This document shows positions 58,217-64,000 of a stretch of DNA of 64,000 nt, piece after piece. Each line of letters begins with the position of its first letter. The first letter of the stretch is position 1. The DNA comes from Rhodospirillaceae bacterium. GTDB taxonomy: Bacteria > Pseudomonadota > Alphaproteobacteria > Rhodospirillales > Rhodospirillaceae. A program made the translations under genes and the position numbers. The notes beneath the pieces were generated by a model. That model was not told the origin of the DNA. It ran no database searches and was given only the letters and a program-made list of their open reading frames with translations. The DNA lies in the NCBI GenBank assembly GCA_029245025.1, contig JAQWQC010000034.1, forward strand, positions 124,001 through 188,000, read 5' to 3'.

Positions 58217-59569
58217 ATGAGTGATCAAGTTCAAGGACAGGTGACCGACGACGAGCACCCAGACGAAAAGTACGCGTGGTACGTGATGGTGGTCTTGGTG
58301 ATCGCCTATGCCTTTTCTTATATCGACCGGACTATTCTGACCCTCTTGGTAGAACCCATTCGCGCATCGCTCGACATCTCGGATACCGAGATCAGTCTTT
58401 TGCATGGGATTGCGTTTGCGTTGTTCTACACAATCCTCGGCATGCCTATCGGTTGGTTGGCGGATCGAGGCAACCGCATCAAGATTATTTCTATCGGCGT
58501 TTATTTGTGGAGTTTCGCGACCGCCGCCTGTGGTCTTGCCAACTCTTTCATTCAGATGTTTATCGCTCGTGTTGGTGTTGGGGTTGGTGAAGCTGCACTG
58601 TCACCATCGGTGTACTCGCTGGTGCCTGACTATTTCCGGCCTGAGAAGTTGTCCCGAGCTTTTAGCTTTTACAACGCAGGTCTTTTCATCGGGTCTGGTT
58701 TGGCGCTTGTTATCGGCGGCGCGGTCATTGAAATCACGCCTGCGCTTGACCTTCCTATTGTTGGTCATCTTGAGCCGTGGCAGGTCACCTTCATGTATGT
58801 CGGCTTGCCCGGCATCCTCGTTGGTTTGTGGGTCATGACCCTGCGGGAGCCGAAGCGTCTCGGCAAAACCGCCGACGAAAGCGGTCAGGTGAGTCTCAGG
58901 AGCCATATCAGGAGAGCGTTTAAGTACATAACCACCCGCCCGCGTGTGTATTTTTATCACTTCTTCGGATTTTCATTGTACGCCTTTATCTGGACGGGCA
59001 CCGCCGCGTGGACCCCGACATTCTTTATGCGCGAATTCGGTATGTCACCTGGTGAGGTTGGCGGTGCGTATGGCTTAATTGTCGTCGTCTTTGGGCTCCT
59101 CGGGGTAACGTCTGGCGGCATGCTGGCGGCGTATTGGCGCAAAAACGGCAAAGTTGATGCAGAAATACGGACCGGCATCACCGGTGTACTGTTGACGCTT
59201 CCTTTCGGTATATTGGCACCGCTGTCACCAAACCCAACCATTGCCTTCGTTGGTTTTGCAGGTCTGACGTTCTTTGCCAGTTTCCCCTGGGGTGCGGCAA
59301 CTGCTGCTCTTCAGTTGATCACCCCCAACCGGTTGCGCGCCATGGTCTCTGCCATGTTCCTGTTTCTGGTGAATTTGGCGGGTATCGGCTTGGCACCGAC
59401 GGTCATAGCCCTAATCACAGATGTTGGATTCGGTTATGACGCTGCTGTGAAGTATTCGATTGCGATTGCGGTTGGTGTGGCTGCACCGATTTCTGCGTTT
59501 CTGTTGTACCGTTGTCTGGCTCCTTACCGGGCGGAATACAACGATATGCATCAGGTGTCAGGGTCGTAG
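58217..59569 (+). CDS. MFS transporter (spinster-like)
   Basis: YAFSYIDRTILTLLVEPIRASLDISDTEISLLHGIAFALFYTILGMPIGWLADRGNR; 12-TM pattern. Confidence 0.92.
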   Translation: MSDQVQGQVTDDEHPDEKYAWYVMVVLVIAYAFSYIDRTILTLLVEPIRASLDISDTEISLLHGIAFALFYTILGMPIGWLADRGNRIKIISIGVYLWSFATAACGLANSFIQMFIARVGVGVGEAALSPSVYSLVPDYFRPEKLSRAFSFYNAGLFIGSGLALVIGGAVIEITPALDLPIVGHLEPWQVTFMYVGLPGILVGLWVMTLREPKRLGKTADESGQVSLRSHIRRAFKYITTRPRVYFYHFFGFSLYAFIWTGTAAWTPTFFMREFGMSPGEVGGAYGLIVVVFGLLGVTSGGMLAAYWRKNGKVDAEIRTGITGVLLTLPFGILAPLSPNPTIAFVGFAGLTFFASFPWGAATAALQLITPNRLRAMVSAMFLFLVNLAGIGLAPTVIALITDVGFGYDAAVKYSIAIAVGVAAPISAFLLYRCLAPYRAEYNDMHQVSGS

Positions 59570-59570
59570 C

Positions 59571-60239
59571 TTAAGAAAGAAGGACGAGCGTTTCTTTGAG
59601 GTCGTCCATGTGGCCTATCACCACATCCGCGCCGGCGTCCGAAAGATATTTACCGTGACCAGGGCGGCAATGCCCGCCTCCGGTAAATCCGATGACTGTC
59701 ATGCCAGCTGTTTTGGCTGATTTAACTCCGTGCACACTGTCTTCAATCGCCACGCATGATGTTGTCTTTATATCTAAGCGTTCAGCGGTGTGAAGATAGA
59801 GGTCCGGCGCTGGTTTGCCGTTCTCTACATCCTCTCCCGAATAGATGTGCGTGCCGAAGAACTGCAAGAGTCCAGTTTTCTTGAGCTTGAAGTGCAGGCG
59901 GTCCAGCCCGGATGAAGACGCAACCGCTAATGATTGATCTAAGGACGCGATAGCGGCGTGCGTACCTGCGATTGCCACTAGCTCCGCATCCATTTCTTTT
60001 TTGCTGTCGGTAAGTAACGTATCGGCAAAACCATCAGGCAATGGTTTGCCTACTGCAGAGATGCGGTCTGCTTCAAGCCGATTGAAATAGGCTTCCATCG
60101 TCGTTCCCATAAATCTATGGATGTACTCATCTTCGTCGTAAGACAAACCCAATGCCTTGGCGGCGTGCATGCCAAAGCGCAGCGCAAGGATTTCGCTGTC
60201 GACTAAGACTCCGTCGCAATCGAAGATCACTGCATCCAC
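59571..60239 (-). CDS. HAD family hydrolase (beta-phosphoglucomutase-like)
   Basis: MDAVIFDCDGVLVDSEILALRFG, ASSSGLDRL, ENGKPAPDLYLHTAERL, AIEDSVHGVKSAKTAGM. Confidence 0.93.
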   Translation of the reverse strand: MDAVIFDCDGVLVDSEILALRFGMHAAKALGLSYDEDEYIHRFMGTTMEAYFNRLEADRISAVGKPLPDGFADTLLTDSKKEMDAELVAIAGTHAAIASLDQSLAVASSSGLDRLHFKLKKTGLLQFFGTHIYSGEDVENGKPAPDLYLHTAERLDIKTTSCVAIEDSVHGVKSAKTAGMTVIGFTGGGHCRPGHGKYLSDAGADVVIGHMDDLKETLVLLS

Positions 60240-60334
60240 TGAATAAAATCCTTGTCGGCTATGGTTTCTAGGGGCGACAGCTTGCGATACCTGGGCTAGG
60301 GTTCCTCACCCTTAAATATTGTGTTTCCTGCCCC

Positions 60335-61639
60335 ATGTGGACTCAAATCCGCGGTTACCCGCTGCAAGCCTTTATTGTCTGCCATCTGGCCTACATGTTC
60401 AGCCAGGTGGACCTGGCGTTGTTCTCCTACGCGCTGCCGTCGATCCGAGAAACCTTTAGTGTCAGCTTGCAAGCTATGGGCTGGGTTGTCGCGTTGTCTT
60501 ACTCAGCTGGGGCAATTCTTCAGGTATATATTGGTACGTTGACGGATCGCTTCGGCCGTAAACACATGCTGATGTTGATCACAGTTGTTTCGTCTTTGTT
60601 TATCGCTGCTCATGCCATCGTGCCCGAGGGTGCCGCGCAACTGGTGGTCGGCGGTGTTTCGTTTTCCCTTGGCATCATTGTTATGACGATTCTGCGTGCC
60701 TTTGCCATAGCCTCAGGTGGCGCGCTCTATCCCACGACCGGTGCTATTGTGACGGAAGAGGCGCCAGCTCGGTATCGCGGCATTATGGCCGGACTCTTGC
60801 AAACGGCGTTTCCATTAGGGGCATTCGTTGCGGCCTTGTTTGCGGCCCCGGTATTAGACGCCTTTGGGTGGCGACCTTTGTTTCTTGTTGGCCTTCTGTC
60901 TATTCCTTTTATTTGGGTGATCCACAAATTCTTACGTGAGACATCGCGGTTTGCTGGGCACAAAGTAGAGGTGGAGCGCGATCCTCAAGTCAATCAAACA
61001 AGTTTTGGCAAGGTTGCCGCGTTGTTCGCGCCCGAGATGCGGGTGCGCACGGTCACGCTCTTTATTGCTCAATTCATATTTGTCATTGCATATGGTGCAG
61101 CCTCTCTGTGGCTTCCTACATACCTTCATGAGTCGCGTGGACTAGCGCAAAGTGAAGCGACTTACATCGTGGGTTATGCCAACGCAGTGGCCGTGGTGGG
61201 CTATGTCATTGCCGCCGTCACAGGTGAATTTATTCTCACCCGTCGCACGACCGTTACAATATGGACTCTGCTTGGAGCGTTTTCTTTCCTCAGCATGGTG
61301 TGGTTTACGTCAGGATACTGGGACACACTTATCGTTCTTTGTATCAGTACGACATTTTTCTATGGCACGGCCGCTGTTAAGTTTGCCTATATCGCAGAAG
61401 TTTTCCCAACGCACCTGAGGGCGACGGGGCTTGCTGTTTGCTCTAGCCTTGCCGTCAATCTCGGTATCGCCTTTGGACCATTGGTTGTAACCTATGGTGT
61501 CGCCTTTTTTGATTGGGACATGACCTTGTCTGTAGTGGTAGGTGTGCCTCTAGCAGTAGCGGGTCTGTTGTATCTCAGACTGAAGCCAGTGCCATCGGGA
61601 TTAGAAGTAGAAGAAGTTGATCGGCGGATGCGGACTTAG
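60335..61639 (+). CDS. MFS transporter
   Basis: LAYMFSQVDLALFSYALPSIRETFSVSLQAMGWVVALSYSAGAILQVYIGTLTDRFGRKHML, EEAPARYRGIMAGLLQTAFPLGAF. Confidence 0.92.
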   Translation: MWTQIRGYPLQAFIVCHLAYMFSQVDLALFSYALPSIRETFSVSLQAMGWVVALSYSAGAILQVYIGTLTDRFGRKHMLMLITVVSSLFIAAHAIVPEGAAQLVVGGVSFSLGIIVMTILRAFAIASGGALYPTTGAIVTEEAPARYRGIMAGLLQTAFPLGAFVAALFAAPVLDAFGWRPLFLVGLLSIPFIWVIHKFLRETSRFAGHKVEVERDPQVNQTSFGKVAALFAPEMRVRTVTLFIAQFIFVIAYGAASLWLPTYLHESRGLAQSEATYIVGYANAVAVVGYVIAAVTGEFILTRRTTVTIWTLLGAFSFLSMVWFTSGYWDTLIVLCISTTFFYGTAAVKFAYIAEVFPTHLRATGLAVCSSLAVNLGIAFGPLVVTYGVAFFDWDMTLSVVVGVPLAVAGLLYLRLKPVPSGLEVEEVDRRMRT

Positions 61640-61689
61640 TCCTAACCGCCCCAATTATATTAACTAGAAAAGCAAGACGGAGCGACGCA

Positions 61690-62661
61690 ATGAAGGGATG
61701 GTTGGTTGAGGAATTTGGTGGCCCCGAGGTCATGCAGTGGGCTGATATGCCTGACCCAGAGCCGGGTCCCGATGAGGTGGTTGTCGATATTCATGCGTCT
61801 GGGGTCAACTTTGCTGAAACACGTATGCGGGCGGGGACGTATACGGGTCTGAAGAGACCATTCGTGCTCGGTCTTGAAGGCGCGGGCGTTGTCTCCGCCA
61901 TTGGAACCGATGTCGACAACTGTGCCATCGGCGATAAGATTTTCTTCCGCGGCCGTGGAGCTCATGCGACCAAAATTGCTATCAAAGCCTATCACGCCTT
62001 TCCGTTGCCAGAAGGTTGGTCCTATGAACAGGGTGCTGCCGCTGGCGTTGGCTGGCTGACGGCGTGGCATGCACTGCACATCGTTGCTCCTGCGCAATCG
62101 GGGCAAAAAGTGCTGATCGAGGCGGTTGCGAGCTCGGTTGGATCGGCTGCGCTTCAGATCGCAAAAGCTAAGGGGTGCTGGGTGGTTGGGACGGCCAGTC
62201 AAGATGCCAAGTTGGAGATCGCGAAAGAATGGGGCGCTGACGCTGTTATCAATTACAAAAAAGAAAACGTGCGTGAGCGCGTCATGGAGCTAACCGACGG
62301 CAAAGGGCTGGACGTTGGGTGCATGACCATTGGCGAAGAAACCGCGGCTGATTTGATTGAGTCCATGGCTTATGAAGGTCGCATCGCCATGTATGGTTCA
62401 ACCGGCGGCCGTAACGTGACATTCAGCCTTAATATCGGAGAGCGGAATATCCAATTGCTATCGATGAGTATCGATTCCTCCGCGCGTTATGTGCCCGAAA
62501 CAATTCCGAGTTTTTGCAGTGAAGCGATCCCGTTGTTTAGCAATGGGACGTTAAAACCCATCATTGATACCGTGTTGCCGGTGTCAAAGGTGGCTAGGGC
62601 TCATGAGATGATTCACGAGCGCAATCACTTTGGTAAAATCATACTCGTCCCTGACGAATAG
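61690..62661 (+). CDS. Quinone oxidoreductase-like MDR protein
   Basis: GVNFAETRMRAGTYTGLKRPFVLGLEGAGVVSAIGTDVDN, GAAAGVGWLTAWHAL, VASSVGSAALQIAKAKG. Confidence 0.88.
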   Translation: MKGWLVEEFGGPEVMQWADMPDPEPGPDEVVVDIHASGVNFAETRMRAGTYTGLKRPFVLGLEGAGVVSAIGTDVDNCAIGDKIFFRGRGAHATKIAIKAYHAFPLPEGWSYEQGAAAGVGWLTAWHALHIVAPAQSGQKVLIEAVASSVGSAALQIAKAKGCWVVGTASQDAKLEIAKEWGADAVINYKKENVRERVMELTDGKGLDVGCMTIGEETAADLIESMAYEGRIAMYGSTGGRNVTFSLNIGERNIQLLSMSIDSSARYVPETIPSFCSEAIPLFSNGTLKPIIDTVLPVSKVARAHEMIHERNHFGKIILVPDE

Positions 62662-62687
62662 AATCTGCGCGCGCGTAAGGAAAATCA

Positions 62688-63650
62688 ATGTTCCAATACA
62701 TACTTGCTGCTGTAGTGGTGGCGTCCCCCGCTCTTGCGGGTGTCACAGATATCTACAAGTCATTGCGCGGTGACCGCGATGTCAATGTCACCTATCCAGT
62801 CAACTTGGATCGACCTGACCGTCTCGTTCCGCTATCCGTGCGCGTGACTTGGCCGGCCGGTGAGGGACCATTCCCGCTGGTTGTCTTTTCCCAGGGTGCA
62901 CTCTGCCCAAAGAATATGTACGCGGCCGTAACTGATCATTGGACATCCCATGGCTACGTAACAATCGCGCCGTTGCATATTGATTCTGAATCCAACGGCT
63001 TTGGTTTTCGTGACCTTGCGGGTAAGGATCTGGTCGGCGAACGCATTGCGGATATGACCTATATTCTTGATTCGCTCGACAGTATCGAGAATGTAGCGCC
63101 GGGATTAGCGGGCAAGATTGATCGGGAGCGGATTGCCGCAGCCGGGCATTCTTTCGGCGGGCAAATTGCCCTGGCCATGACCGGTCTGGAAATTACCGAT
63201 GCGACAACCAAAGCGCCGGTTGACGTTGGCGATGACCGTTATGATGTGGCGGTGGTGCTGAGTGGCGTGGGCCCACTTCCCAACATTGTTGACGGTGCAT
63301 TCACGCGGTACGACGGTCCGGTCTATTCCTCGGGTGGCACAAAGGACTTAGGCGCAACCGGGCAGGGCCCGGTGCATCCTTGGCCGTGGCGGATGGCCGC
63401 CTATTTTGATACCCCACCCGGCGACAAATACGGCGTCGTTCTCGATGAGGGCGATCACTATTACGGCGGGCTGATTTGCCGTGAGACAGCGGGCGGTGCT
63501 CCCGATTATGAAGGCCTTTCAATTATTCGTGGCACGTCAACGGCCTTTTTGGATGCCTATCTAAAGGATGATTCGGACGCTAAAGAGTTTCTGACTAAAA
63601 CAGACGTCAAAGCGTTAACTAACAATCGTGCGACGTTAGAACACAAGTAA
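62688..63650 (+). CDS. Secreted alpha/beta hydrolase (chlorophyllase/PAF-acetylhydrolase-like)
   Basis: Signal peptide ASPALAG; FPLVVFSQGALCPKNMYAAVTDHWTSHGYVTIAPLH; AAGHSFGGQIALAM nucleophile elbow. Confidence 0.82.
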   Translation: MFQYILAAVVVASPALAGVTDIYKSLRGDRDVNVTYPVNLDRPDRLVPLSVRVTWPAGEGPFPLVVFSQGALCPKNMYAAVTDHWTSHGYVTIAPLHIDSESNGFGFRDLAGKDLVGERIADMTYILDSLDSIENVAPGLAGKIDRERIAAAGHSFGGQIALAMTGLEITDATTKAPVDVGDDRYDVAVVLSGVGPLPNIVDGAFTRYDGPVYSSGGTKDLGATGQGPVHPWPWRMAAYFDTPPGDKYGVVLDEGDHYYGGLICRETAGGAPDYEGLSIIRGTSTAFLDAYLKDDSDAKEFLTKTDVKALTNNRATLEHK

Positions 63651-63660
63651 AGCAATCTAG

Positions 63661-64000
<340 letters not shown>

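Overview
The window is a gene-dense chromosomal segment that looks alphaproteobacterial: split gcvPA/gcvPB, an atpI-atpB-atpE-atpF'-atpF Fo operon, and an smc/dsbA/DUF721/mutY block. Most of it is housekeeping or ordinary metabolism: thrC, an M16 peptidase, algH, rnhA, ispH, a glycine cleavage operon behind a tandem glycine riboswitch, Fo-ATPase, smc, mutY, maeB, acuI, katG, MFS transporters and a metY-like start at the right edge. I saw no rRNA, tRNA, CRISPR array, transposase or prophage. The less ordinary parts are: (i) a Rieske oxygenase between oppA and oppB; (ii) an AT-rich block with decayed genes (DUF1838 and MipA/OmpV remnants) between dsbA and DUF721; (iii) a tandem pair of diverged paralogs of an unrecognised family at 47.2-48.6 kb, one with and one without a signal peptide; (iv) a duplicated Fur-type operator before a TonB-dependent siderophore receptor; (v) a catalase-peroxidase with an apparent twin-arginine signal and a perfect Irr/PerR/Fur-type inverted repeat upstream; (vi) a secreted cytochrome c - Asp-rich - GLUG-repeat fusion in a run of exported-protein genes at 53.9-58.1 kb. 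I regard (vi) and (iii) as the best candidates for something undescribed, but no function can be proven from sequence alone. Family calls come from reading the translated ORFs; no database search was run.
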